This document shows, one piece after another, positions 48,468 to 58,883 of a stretch of DNA of 64,000 nt (positions are counted from its first letter, which is position 1; each line of letters begins with the position of its first letter). Under the pieces are notes generated by a model, which was given only the letters and a program-made list of their open reading frames with translations, searched no databases and was not told the DNA's origin. The translations under genes were made by a program, and so were the position numbers. The stretch is from Gigaspora rosea (Eukaryota; Glomeromycota; Glomeromycetes; Diversisporales; Gigasporaceae). Where the stretch lies: positions 1 through 64,000 of the forward strand of contig QKWP01001157.1 of assembly GCA_003550325.1 (NCBI GenBank), given 5' to 3'.

Positions 48468-48645
48468 AGGACCCTGAAATATACATAGATAGATCAGGTT
48501 AATTATAGGGTTACTAAAAAAAGAAAGATCTGCAGAAAACTTTAAAAATAAGCAAAAAATTACTATAAATAGAAAAGATCTGTATAAAAAACCTCAAAAA
48601 TAAGCAAACTCATACCTGATCTATCTATATATATTTTGGGGTTCT
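48468..48645. mobile_element. Small MITE, copy 2 of the AGATAGATCAG family, 8-9 bp TSD
   Basis: Tips AGGACCCTGAAATATA and TATATTTTGGGGTTCT, with ATAGATAGATCAGG inside both. ATCTTTAT directly flanks both ends (48460-48467 and 48646-48653). About 178 bp. Confidence 0.8.
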
Positions 48646-50690
48646 ATCTTTATACTCTAAGTAGACTTATTCTAAACATAAAAATATACCATATTGGTAT
48701 ATATTTACTTTATAATATTAAATTTTAAAAAATATTTAAATTTGTAATTTTTGATCAAAAACTCAAAATTAAGCATTTTATTCTTAAAATTTAAAATTAT
48801 AAAATAAATATATACTAATATAGTGTATTTTAATGCATAAAACAAGTCTACTTAGAGCATAGAGATATAATTAATTAGTAAAATTTTGAGTATCATAATA
48901 TTTTTCATAAATTTATTAATAAAATTACAAAAAATATTATTATTTTCTAATTTCTACTAAGTAAATCTCTTTTCAACCTCTAATTAAAGTCGTAAAAGAG
49001 TGTCTTGCAAATAAAATTGCAATTATAATATTAAAATCAGTCTAGTAATCAAGAGATATAAGTATTTTAGTCTTTATAGTTATTTGTTTTTGTTATTTTA
49101 AAGAAAAATCTATAGTTGTTAAAACTAAAATACTTATATCTCATAATCTACTAGATCAATTTTAACATTGTTTCTGTCATTTTAATTGCAAAATACTCAT
49201 CTACAACTTTTTTTAGAAGTTTAAAAAAGGTTTACTTAGTAATGAAAAAGGTTTTTTGAAAAACTCCAAATTTGAAAATTTCAAAACAATAAAAAAATAT
49301 TTAGTAAATCTATTTTGGTTACTATATTTTGTTACTAAACTTGAACATGTTCATGAACTTTGAACTAAACCTGAACTGAACTTATTTTAAATTCAGGTTT
49401 AGGTTCATATTTAATATTTTAAGTTCATATTCAGTTCATGTTCAAAAATTTTTTTTAAATTTAGGTTCAGGTTCATTGAACCTAAACCTAAATCTATATT
49501 GAAATAAACTGAACCTAGAAGCCCTATTGTATTTATTAGAAATAAATTCTTTATTATATTCTAAAATTATATAACAATAATAAAAAAATGATTTATAGTA
49601 GTATGTAGTTAGTAAATCATTTTTAAACTATTTTATTTAAACTTAAAAGATTTCTAATAAAACAAATATAATAAATATAGAAAAAGCTTACCCAATATTT
49701 ATCAAAGTTTATTGCTCACTTTATGAAATTATTATTTGTAGTTTATTTGCAATATTTTTTTTTTGCACAATAAACTAAATTTTGACAGCCTAGTAATAGT
49801 ATACTTTATATAATATTTTGGTTTTGATATATTTTTATTATAGTATAAAAGTAGTAGATATTATTAAAATACACTGTACAAGCTTCAATATTACTTAGTG
49901 CACTTGTTTATACAAACAAAATACTGTACCAGGTTTATGGTATAGAAAAAATTCTTTAAAGTTCAGTTATATTAGAGTTAGAGTTTGCTTATTGTTAGTA
50001 TTTTTATACAGATCTTTTTTATTTATAGCAATTTTTTGCTTATTTTTGAAATTTTTCTGCAAATATTTTAATTTTTAGTAATTTTATAATTAACCTGACC
50101 TATCTATGTATATTTTAAAGTTCTGTTAGAGTCATATATCAAATAAAAAGTTTATATAGTAAAACTGCTCAATAAAACTTTTTGTTAGAGCACTAGAAGT
50201 GGTTTTTTATGCAAATTTTTCAAAAATAAGTGAATTTTAACAGAATGAATGTTTTTTGCTAAATTTTCTAGTTATATTATATTATATCTGATTTTGAAAT
50301 CTGATTTGTGGATTAAGAGATCTATGCCACAATAATTGACATAACCTAGTACAGATTTTTTGCTTTTTGTTAAATAGAAAATTTAAATATAATTTATTAT
50401 AATATATATTTATATATATAGAAGTTTGCTATTTATTATCACTAGTGATTATTACTAGTGTATATTTGTATCTTTAAATTTTGTTTATGAAATCACCTTT
50501 GAGGCTCTATCAAAAAAAATTTTGGCATAAACTGTGCTTTGCTACATTTCAGTTCTTAACCCTAACTCTAATATTAATCAATTTTAATTTTTATCTTTTT
50601 AATTTACATGCTATACTTTATTGTTAATCAATAGTAATAATTACTACTAGCAATAAATAGTAATTTTATATATTATATTTATATATATTA
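48646..50690. other. AT-rich repeats, no gene
   Basis: 49335-49520 is a GAACCTGAAC-family copy ending in a hAT-like CTAGAAGCCCTA tip. 49983-50124 is a truncated AGATAGATCAG MITE. 50410-50600 is the inverted relative of 6210-6400. 49040-49170 and 46760-46900 share a palindrome with AAGTATTTTAGT arms. Confidence 0.55.
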
Positions 50691-52352
50691 TAGGGTTCCG
50701 AAGTTCATTTCAGTTCAATAGATGTTCAGGTTCAGGTTCAATGAACCTGAACCTGAACCTGCTCTAAAAGTTCAATACTGAACTGAACCTGAACTTAAAA
50801 TTATTGAACATGAACCTGAACCTGAACTTAAAAAAAGTTCAGTTCAGGTTCAGTTCAAGGTTCATGAACATGTTCAGGTTCATAATATATGCACATGTTT
50901 ACCTAAATCACAAAGTTAGAATCAATTAGTAAAATTTAGAGAATCATAAAAATTTTATTAATAAAATTATACAAATTTTTATGATTCTCTAAATTTTACT
51001 AATTGATCTTAATTTCTTGCACTAATTAAACTTGTTAAGTACCAAAAAATACATCAAATCAGCATATTTTATTTTACTTTTCTTAAAATTTGAAGAAAAG
51101 ATGCTTAATTTTGGAAATTTTCATCAAAATTTAAAATTAAGCATCTTTGACGCAAATTTTAAGAAAAGTAAAATAAAATATGCCGATTTGATGTATTTTT
51201 TGGTGCTTAACAAGTTTACTTAGATCAAGAAGTTATGATCAATTAGTAAAATTTAGAGAATCATAAAAATTTTATTAATAAAATTATACAAATTTTTATG
51301 ATTCTCTAAATTTTACTAATTGATCTTAATTTCTTGCACTAATTAAACTTGTTAAGTACCAAAAAATACATCAAATCAGCATATTTTATTTTACTTTTCT
51401 TAAAATTTGAAGAAAAGATGCTTAATTTTGGAAATTTTCATCAAAATTTAAAATTAAGCATCTTTGACACAAATTTTAAGGAAAATAAAATAAAATATGC
51501 CGATTTGATATATTTTTGGTACTAAACAAGTTTACTTATATCAAGAAGTTATAATCAATTAGTAAAATTTAGAGAATAATAGAAATTTGTATAATTTTAT
51601 TAATAAAATTATAAAAAATGCTATGATTCTCTGAATTTTACTAATTGGTCATAACTTTTTGATCTAAGTAAACTTGTTTAGCACCAAATAATACATCATA
51701 TCGGTATATTTTTTATTTTATTTTCCTTAAAATTTGCGTCAAAGATGCTTAATTTTGAATTTTTGATGAAAATTTCCAAAATCAAGCATCTTTTCTTTAA
51801 ATTTTAAGAAAAGTAAAATAAAATATGCCGATTTGATGTATTTTTTGGTGCTTAACAAGTTTACTTAGTGCAAAAAGTTATGATAAATTAGTAAAATTTA
51901 GAGAACCATAGAAATTTGTATAATTTTATTAATAAAATTATACAAAATGCTATGATTCTCTAAATTTTACTAACTGATTTATACTTCTCACTCTAAGTAA
52001 ACTTGTTCAGTATCAAAAAATACACTTATTTTTATTCAAACTCAAACTAATTTACTAGCCTGACCAAACTTATGATTGAGTTTGAGTTTAGTATAAAGTT
52101 TTAATAATAAAATTTAGAGTTTGTGTCTGGTCTGGACCAGACCAAACCCGGACCCAAACCTAGAATCACTAGTTCATATAACACCAGACTGAACCTGAAC
52201 ATGTTCATGAACTTATGAACTGAACCTGAACATGTTCATGAACTTATGAACTGAACCTGAACTGAACCTGAACCAGCTCTAAAAGTTCAATACTGAACCT
52301 GAACCTGAACCTGAACTTGACCTAAGTTCAGTTCAGGTTCATAGGAACACTA
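50691..52352. mobile_element. Non-autonomous hAT element with GAACCTGAAC ends
   Basis: Tips TAGGGTTCCGAAGTTCA and, inverted, TAGTGTTCCTATGAACC, flanked by the perfect 8 bp duplication ATATATTA (50683-50690 and 52353-52360). Just inside both ends GAACCTGAACCTG and its complement are repeated many times. The centre is the tandem array at 50930-52020. No transposase. Confidence 0.85.
50930..52020 (+). repeat. ~317 bp tandem array of paired palindromes
   Basis: About 3.5 units. Each holds palindrome A (TTAGAGAATCATAAAAATTT and complement) followed by palindrome B (AAAAGATGCTTAATTTTGGA and complement, with AAGTACCAAAAAATACATCA at its edge). The first two units are nearly identical, and later ones are more diverged. 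Confidence 0.85.
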
Positions 52353-53426
52353 ATATATTATATTTATATAATAGACTTGACCAATTTGACTAGCAAATTT
52401 TTGATAAACCACTATTTTTTATTAACATATAAAATTTGTTTATTAGTTGTATAATAGTATTAGGGACTAGTTAATCAAAAAATACAAAATTTGACTATTC
52501 CAGATCAGCCTAACAAAGAATCCAAACACATGTAAGGGGTGCCAGAAATCAGCTAATTTCTTAGAGGAGAGGGTGTCTCTGGCCTAGTCAGGTTACTATA
52601 TATCCTTTATTCTGATTGGCTAATATAATATATTATTTATATAATGTTTATTTAAAAATACTATACAGTCGACTTTTTTTTATACCGAACCTGTTTATAC
52701 TGAAATCGGGTTATAGTGAACCAGGTTTGGCAGAACGGATTTTTTTATAATAATTTAAGCTGGTTATACTGAACTAAAATATTAAATTTCTTTATACCGC
52801 ATCCGAACTCTTTCTTACCAGCCGGAAACTATGTGTACATATTTCTATATAACGAACTATCATGTGACTTATATATTAAAGTCACATAATCGATTTATTA
52901 ATTTATTACACCTTTGTACAAATTTAATTACAAAATCACTTTTTAGACTTAATTAATAAGGGATCCCATATTATTTCACCAATAGCTCATTTAGTTGGTA
53001 TCACTTAGATACCTGCAACTAGTAAATGCTCAACCATAACCCTATATGATGTCGACTAAATGGAATGACTGTTTGAGTTAATCAAAACTGTATCGCGTAT
53101 CGCATTGTATCATATTGTATCGTTATCGCATTGTTGTATCATATCGTATCAGGATCGTATCAAAAATATCTGAAAATATGAAATCGAAAAACTTACCCAT
53201 TGTACTTTGAAAACAATCTGTAATATAAAGAAATGGCAAAAAATGATCTCTAAAAGCCCCAAAATAGGATAGCTAGTTAAGTAAAAAGTAGCATAAAAAT
53301 AACAACAGAAATGTGTAATAAAACTTATCTTTCGTGATCCCCAAATGTTGGGTAAAAGTTCCCACAATTCATATTTGCTAAACTGAATAGAGATTTTTTC
53401 ATTACGTTGCTTTTTGATGTCTTGAT

Positions 53427-53639
53427 TAGAGATGGGCACCATACCCATGTTAGGCAGCATGGTGCATATGAATTTCTTGGTTTGGTCGCTCCTATTGGGC
53501 AATGTAACAATTCTAAAAATTGATATTTAATTGGTTTCATTGTCTTTAAGGCAAATAAACTCCAAATTCAACACGCGTGCAATATGTGCACACCATGTGC
53601 ATACAGGCATGAGTATCATGCAAATGGTGCCCATCTCTA
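53427..53639. mobile_element. hAT MITE nested in the pogo element
   Basis: 213 bp with exact tips TAGAGATGGGCACCAT and ATGGTGCCCATCTCTA. Flanks GTCTTGAT and GTCTTAAT form an 8 bp duplication with one change. It carries ATGGTGCATATG- and ATGTGCA-type words. It shares the TAGAGATGGG tip with the 1449 bp element at 22590. Confidence 0.85.
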
Positions 53640-54428
53640 GTCTTAATACATTTTTTTTTTTTGTTCTGATTTTTTTCTTCTAAATCAATAATAGCGATTG
53701 AAAAAAAGAAATCTAATAAAGATAATGCTGCTATATCAGAAAAGAAATTATGGCAATAAAGGCGCTAACAGATAATAGCTCAATATAGCCTCCCTCTCCA
53801 ATGGCCCCAGAACAATGTCAAGTTCTAAAATAATCAATATTTATTTTAGAACTTGTCATTTTTCTTGAGGGCTGTTGGGGAAGGAGGCTATATTGAGCTC
53901 TTATCAGTCAGCAATTTCCATTTGTGTTAAAATTATAGATAGGCAGTGAAATTCAAAAAAAATAAAAAAATAAAAAAAAAAATAAAAAAAATAATTAATA
54001 ATCAAGTGACATTGTTGCAATTTCTTTTTGTATTTCGCCACCCAAAGACCAGATTAGCCTTATTCTAATAGAGCGAGTTAACAATAAAAATTTCAATGTA
54101 GAGCACTACATTTAGTACCTCCCCAGGATGATATCTGATTTCACAGACATAAATGTCTGCGAAATCATATGACTTTATAATGAGTTCTTACTTTCAGCTA
54201 GTATTAATTTTTTTTTTTGAATAAAAAAAATAAGAATACAATGCACTCCTCTATTTCCAGTATATGGCGTAAGTTGTTTGGCTAGAAACGGCCTTGCATT
54301 TGCATTATCTATACTTATTCATACGCATATGCATGTATAATTATATAGCATAAATGCTATATTAAGATAACAATGTTATCTGTATAAGTTCATAAATTTG
54401 ATTATTGGAAATTCTTCGTTGTATTTTG

Positions 54429-54437
54429 TATAAATAT
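54429..54437 (+). promoter_or_regulatory. Possible TATA box of the transposase gene
   Basis: TATAAATAT lies 47 bp upstream of the ATG at 54476. Suggestive only. Confidence 0.35.
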
Positions 54438-54475
54438 CTGGAAATTACAAGTTATTCGTACTTACCCTTGGCATT

Positions 54476-55648
54476 ATGTCAACAAAAAAAAAGGTAATTC
54501 TCTATGAAGCGCAAAAATATGATATTTGTCAAACAAAAGAAATGAATCCAAGTATTAAAAATGTAGATCTTGCAAATAACTATCAGGTTGGAAAATCAAC
54601 AATAACGGATATTCTGAAGGAAAAAGAACGTTGGTTAGCTATTACAACTGAAGAAGGTGATGTAAAAAAATTTCGCGGGCCAAAGTGGCCAAAGCTTGAA
54701 GAAGCTCTTGGTCTTTGGGTAGATAATGCGCTTAATAGTGGTCAAGATATTGACGGTCATATTCTTAAGACAAAGGCAAAGTTTTTTGCAGATTATTTTC
54801 TTATCGATGATTTTCAACAATCTGATGGTTGGCTTACTGGTTTCAAAAAACGTCACGGGCTCCGCCAGTTTAAAAAAGAAGGTGAATCAGCAAGTGCGCC
54901 TCCTATGGAGCAGATAGAAAATGACCGACTTACCTTACAAGAATTGCTTCAATCCTATGACCTTGAAGATATTTGGAATGCTGATGAAACTGGACTTTAT
55001 TGGAAAATGAGACCTTCCCTTACTTTGGCTCGTTCAAGATTAGCAGGGCATAAAAAAGAAAAGTCGCGTGTATCAATATTATGTGCTGCAAATGCAAGTG
55101 GAACTGATAAAATGAAACTTGCTTTTATTCATACTCATAAAACACCACGTCCTTTACGAAATCTTAACTATATTAATCTTCCCGTTTACTATTACTGGAA
55201 CAAAAAAGCTTGGATGCAAGTTAATGTTTTTAATGATCTCCTCCTTAAGCTTAACGATCGAATGAAACTAAGAAATCAGAAAATCATACTTTTAGTCGAT
55301 AATGCACCAGTGCATATTGTTCTTGATGAAACTAAGGCGAAACTAGACTGTTTGCGAGTAGAATTTCTTCCAGCAAATACAACCTCGATTCTTCAACCCT
55401 GCGATGCAGGAATTATCTATTCATTCAAGTGTCACTATAAAAGTCTTTTTGTCCAAAACCGGATTAGTGCATATGATAACGTGCAAAATGGAGTAGTAAA
55501 TGAAACAGTCCCATACAATATTTATGATGCCATAATTAACGCATCCGAAGCATGGTCTATGGTATCACCAAATACTATTAGAAATTGCTGGCGAAAAACT
55601 GGTATTCTTCCTTATGATGGCCCCAAAGAACTTGTTGAACCTGATTAA
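54476..55648 (+). CDS. Pogo/Tigger-type transposase (DDD, CENP-B-like)
   Basis: 390 residues from ATG 54476 to TAA. Domain order: an N-terminal psq/HTH (about 5-55, with VGKSTITDILKEKERWL), a CENP-B/Tc5-type DNA-binding HTH (about 70-130, with SDGWLTGFKKRHGL), and a DDE_1 catalytic core. All three acidic residues are present: D170 in IWNADETGLYW, D275 in ILLVDNAPVH, and D310 in LPANTTSILQPCDAGIIYSFK. The signature NTTSxLQPxDxGII is diagnostic of the family. The enzyme cuts and pastes elements with matching TIRs at TA sites in the nucleus. The frame stops just after LPYDGPKELVEPD, where relatives continue into an acidic tail. That tail is probably the 55909-56199 frame, so the TAA may be a recent mutation or the end of exon 1. 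It could still be active. Confidence 0.92.
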   Translation: MSTKKKVILYEAQKYDICQTKEMNPSIKNVDLANNYQVGKSTITDILKEKERWLAITTEEGDVKKFRGPKWPKLEEALGLWVDNALNSGQDIDGHILKTKAKFFADYFLIDDFQQSDGWLTGFKKRHGLRQFKKEGESASAPPMEQIENDRLTLQELLQSYDLEDIWNADETGLYWKMRPSLTLARSRLAGHKKEKSRVSILCAANASGTDKMKLAFIHTHKTPRPLRNLNYINLPVYYYWNKKAWMQVNVFNDLLLKLNDRMKLRNQKIILLVDNAPVHIVLDETKAKLDCLRVEFLPANTTSILQPCDAGIIYSFKCHYKSLFVQNRISAYDNVQNGVVNETVPYNIYDAIINASEAWSMVSPNTIRNCWRKTGILPYDGPKELVEPD

Positions 55649-55908
55649 GACAAGTAATTAGTAATAACAGAATAGAGGTGTGAAAGTAATACTATAACTT
55701 GTTATAATTATAATAAGTTACGGAAAAATGTTGTAACTCATTATAATTATAATAAGTTATAGCATTATATTCACACCTCTATATTTTTAAAGGTTTATAC
55801 TTATCGTTATTAATGTGAATTTGTAAAATTAATTTTCGAATTTTGATACATTAATAATTACTCCTGTACAACTTAAAACATTGAAAAAAAATTAAAATAT
55901 TTAGTGAC
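55649..55908 (+). other. Probable transposase intron with a nested MITE
   Basis: A GTAATT donor-like site follows the TAA at 55653, and TATTTAG precedes GACATGGATG at about 55904. Splicing them would join EPD to DMDDES, but only if the TAA at 55646 were a sense codon. The 109 bp hairpin MITE lies inside. Confidence 0.4.
55673..55781. mobile_element. 109 bp foldback MITE
   Basis: Exact tips TAGAGGTGTGAA and TTCACACCTCTA. Nearly the whole length pairs, with arms ATAACTTGTTATAATTATAA and complement. It is inserted between the two transposase coding blocks. Confidence 0.85.
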
Positions 55909-56199
55909 ATGGATGATGAATCAAAACTCGCAGAACTAATTGGCTGCTTATCAATGGATAATTCTCTTACCGCATACGAATATATCCATGCTGAGGACGA
56001 TGAGGTTAAAAGCGGGCTAACTGAAGAAGAAATTTTGGAGATTATTGAAAGTGAAAATAAGGAGGAAAGTGAGGAAGAAAAAAAAGAATTTATTGAACAA
56101 GAGAAAGTTAGCTACATGGAGGCAGAAATTTGCGTGGAAAAACAATTAGATTTTTATACGAACAAGGTCCGGAGTTTGGAGATGTCGAAAAAGAAGTAA
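55909..56199 (+). CDS. Acidic C-terminal tail of the transposase (probable exon 2)
   Basis: 96 codons from ATG 55909 to TAA. It begins MDDESKLAELIGCLSMDN and TAYEYIHAEDDE, which fits the conserved motif following the catalytic core in pogo/Tigger transposases. A long Glu-rich stretch (EEEILEIIESENKEESEEEK) follows. Such acidic tails are usual in CENP-B-like proteins. On its own it has no catalytic function. I infer that it was joined to 54476-55648 by splicing or before the stop arose. Confidence 0.6.
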   Translation: MDDESKLAELIGCLSMDNSLTAYEYIHAEDDEVKSGLTEEEILEIIESENKEESEEEKKEFIEQEKVSYMEAEICVEKQLDFYTNKVRSLEMSKKK

Positions 56200-56781
56200 A
56201 GATTTTGAGAAAATTATACAAACAGGTTCGGTTAAATATTGTAAAAAATCTCAAACAAGTTGATCTCCATCACTATTTTTAGAATACCGAGTAGAAGTTT
56301 CTTTTTTTTTTTTTACTTTATAGAATCGTTCGATATTGTATATCTGTAGTCTTTACGTACGCACGTACCTTAGCTGTTAGCAGTTAGTTTAGTGGTCGTA
56401 TTGTATGGTCGTATTGTATTGTGTGCATATTGATATATGCTTTTATTATAAAATAAAAAAATCGATTTTTGATCACATGCGTGCTATTTTATTGGTTAGC
56501 TATATATACCGAACCGTTCAGTATAGAGAGCGAACTGTATAAAGCGAACTCACTTTATACCGAACAAAAAGGTCCAGAACTGCAGTTCGGTATATCCAGA
56601 GTCGACTGTATATAAAAATTTTATTAGTTAATAACTTATAATCTACTGGTCCAATTTGGATGATATAACTACCAAAATAATCCCTCAAAGAAAAGCTTCT
56701 AACAAACTCAAAATTACAAGAACCTTATTACAGGATCATAAAATCAATATAGATTTATGCATTATTACTACATATAATATA

Positions 56782-56932
56782 GTCTTCCTCCTTTATAATC
56801 ACCTTCTAATTATATTAAATTTTGAGAAAATTTATTAATAAACTTATAAAAAAAGACTTCTATATAATTACACACTTTTATAATTACTAATTTTCTTGAT
56901 ACTAACTGCGTGATTGTAAAGAAGAAAGACTT
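56782..56932. mobile_element. Short pogo-type MITE, TTTATAATCACC subfamily
   Basis: Left AGTCTTCCTCCTTTATAATC and, inverted, AGTCTTTCTTCTTTACAATC, in a TATA-rich flank. The left end closely matches the 3362-4332 element (CTCTTTATAATCACC). About 150 bp. Confidence 0.7.
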
Positions 56933-56951
56933 ATATACTATTTATTTAATA

Positions 56952-57291
56952 CAGTCAACCCTCCATAAATGCAACTCATAGGGACAAGCCTACAATGTGC
57001 ATTTAGGGAGGTTTGCATTTAGAATGAGCCAATTAAATTGCAGCTTTAAAAATTTGATTGTTAAGTTTGTGTAACTTCTACCAAAACTGTATAATCTATC
57101 TTAAATACTAAAATTTGATTGGCTACGTGCATTTAGGGAGGTTAGTGTAATATAAAATGTTATTCAAGAGAACGTGCATTTACAGAATATAGAACTTGCA
57201 TTTAGCACTAATAACATCTTACGGAATAGAAAAAACGTGCATTTAGAGAGATATTGCATTTATAGAGGTTGCATTTATGGAGGTCCGACTG
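56952..57291. mobile_element. Pogo-type MITE with TTGCATTTA words
   Basis: Tips CAGTCAACCCTCCATAAATG and, inverted, CAGTCGGACCTCCATAAATG, with TA on both sides (56950-56951, 57292-57293). GTGCATTTAGGGAGG and TTGCATTTA recur next to both ends. 340 bp, non-coding. Confidence 0.88.
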
Positions 57292-57595
57292 TATATATGT
57301 AGTAATAATATACAAATCTATATTGATCTTATGATCCTGTAATTAGATTCTTGTAATTTTGGGCTTTTAGAATCCTCTCTTTGAGAGAATCATTTGGTAA
57401 TTAAATCACCCAAATCGGACCAGTAGATTAAAAGCTATTTATTATATTCTATATAATATTTAATAGTAAATAACTTTTGATCTAATAATAATATGATATA
57501 CACGAAATTTGATTGGCTATTAAACCAGTCTGGTAGGAGGGAGGTAGGTAGACTATATAGTAAATAGAAATCAGGTGATTTCTGGTGCTTCTCTA

Positions 57596-57813
57596 AAAAA
57601 AAGCAAATATATACAAAAACTAAAATTTTAATTGATATTAGTCTAATTAAAAATAACAAAAATGAAATTTTACTTTAATCTAATTCTATAGTCTTTAACA
57701 TTTATGTCCTAACTCTAAGTTTTCATCTCATGCATTTAGCTAATTTACAAAATCGAATTGTCTTTTTTGGTTTGTATTACCTGTGCAAATAAAATGTATT
57801 TCTAGGTACATAT
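57596..57813 (+). repeat. Dispersed repeat, split copy
   Basis: Matches about 60025-60207 (TCATGCATTTAGC, TTTTTTGGTTTGTATTA). Its left part continues before the nested stack, ending at 52532. Confidence 0.6.
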
Positions 57814-58288
57814 TGTTACGATTGGAAAAGCAATATGTACAATCGCACAGTTTAGCTCCAGTCACAACTTGTGTTAGTTTATTATTTAAGGACAGTTTCT
57901 TATTAATTCATATTCAGGAGATAATTGAAGTCTAAGATTAACTTTATTAACACGAAATAAAGGTCCTTAAATACATTTTAATTTACTATAAACTACTGTG
58001 CATTTAACATTTTGCGATTCTTCGTAGCATAAGGCTTTGAAGCATTTGTGCTTCTATGCCCTAAGGCTTGAAGCATTCATGCTCTCAGACCGCAAGCATT
58101 AATGCTCCAAAATAAATAAAGCCTCTTTATGTCATCCCTGTGCCTTCACCATTGCATACAAACAACAAAGATTACCTAAAGCCTCCACCACAACCAAATG
58201 CTTGTAATTTCAGATGGCTTGGATTACTGGAGTCTTCTGGTATTACCAATCACATTTAAGTTATAGATTAAAATTTTTAATCGTGACA
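57814..58288. mobile_element. Probable solo LTR
   Basis: 475 bp with TG...CA ends and an inverted tip (TGTTACGATT / AATCGTGACA). ATAT flanks both sides (57810-57813 and 58289-58292 region), and the rejoined site GTACATATGTAC would be a palindrome. Inside, GAAGCATTNATGCTC-type words occur three times (58040-58110). No ORF. It differs from the other two LTRs in the window. Confidence 0.65.
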
Positions 58289-58363
58289 ATATGTACTGAT
58301 ATATTAGGGTGGTAACTTAACTAAGTAATCAAAACTATGTGAAAAAACTAAAAATTTGATATA

Positions 58364-58612
58364 TAGGGTGAGTTAGTAGAAAAGGAACAAATCATTTTTA
58401 GTAAAATTTTTTTAATTTTTAAATTAAAATATCTTGACAACTATTTAATCAAATATGCTAAAAAATTTTTTATTTTAATCTTGAATTATATAGAATTAAA
58501 TAAAAAAATTTATTAAATTTATTAAGATAGTTGTTAAAATATTTAATCTTAAAGTCAAGAAAACTTTTACTTAGAAAAAATTGGATACTTTTTTACTGAC
58601 TCACACCCATAT
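58364..58612. mobile_element. hAT-like MITE with hairpin core
   Basis: Left TAGGGTGAGTTAGTAGAAAA and, inverted, TATGGGTGTGAGTCAGTAAA. The core hairpin (ATCTTGACAACTATTTAATC) resembles the units of 1637-2770. Confidence 0.55.
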
Positions 58613-58706
58613 TACATTTTTTGTCTTATACAAATAAAGCCAATAATTATTGTTATATTATTAATATATTAAATATATTTATTGTAACTAATTAAAATGT
58701 AATTGA

Positions 58707-58883
58707 ATTAAAATGAAATATATATAGTATAAAAAATTGACAAGCCATCTAAAAATTAAATTTTTTAAAATGCATTTTTTAGTATTAGCAGTTAAGATTA
58801 AAAGTTGGCTTTAGAGTAAAGTTTATATTAAATAAATATATAGGTTTTAAGAAGTAAAATAGAAACCTATATTTCATTTTAAT
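58707..58883. mobile_element. MITE, copy 2 of the ATTAAAATGAAA family
   Basis: Inverted tips ATTAAAATGAAATATA and TATATTTCATTTTAAT; internal words match 28110-28291. Confidence 0.65.

Larger units (their letters stand above)
52666..56608 (+). mobile_element. Full-length pogo/Tigger-type DNA transposon
   Basis: 3943 bp, with tips CAGTCGACT...ATACCGAAC and, inverted, CAGTCGACTCTGGATATACC, flanked by TA on each side (52664-52665, 56609-56610). Words like TATACCGAAC and TATACTGAA repeat inside both ends. It encodes a transposase (54476-55648) with a possible C-terminal exon (55909-56199). Two smaller MITEs have inserted, at 53427 and 55673. The 1.8 kb before the transposase is non-coding and includes GTATCG/TATCAT tandem words at 53088-53160. 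Confidence 0.88.
52533..57595. mobile_element. Outer hAT-like element of the nested stack
   Basis: Tips TAAGGGGTGCCAGAAATCA and, inverted, TAGAGAAGCACCAGAAATCA. The remaining interior (52590-52665 plus 56609-56780 plus 57292-57540) matches the palindrome of 44268-45174. It sits inside a dispersed repeat whose uninterrupted form is at about 59970-60060: CAGATCAGCC...AACAAAGAATC on the left and CAAAAACTAA on the right are joined there. Three elements have inserted into it. Confidence 0.65.

Noticed and set aside
45173..49526. A single 4.35 kb hAT element between TAGTGTTC and AAGCCCTA tips
   Set aside because: Flanking 8-mers (AGCTCCTT and TTGTATTT) do not match; they are more likely ends of separate copies.
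52977..53045. tRNA-like stretch (AGCTCATTTAGTTGGTATCA)
   Set aside because: Resembles an A box, but no B box or cloverleaf follows on the same strand and no TSD is visible.
53149..53540. Two minus-strand ORFs of 117 and 71 codons
   Set aside because: They run across the border of the nested hAT MITE and show no protein family features.
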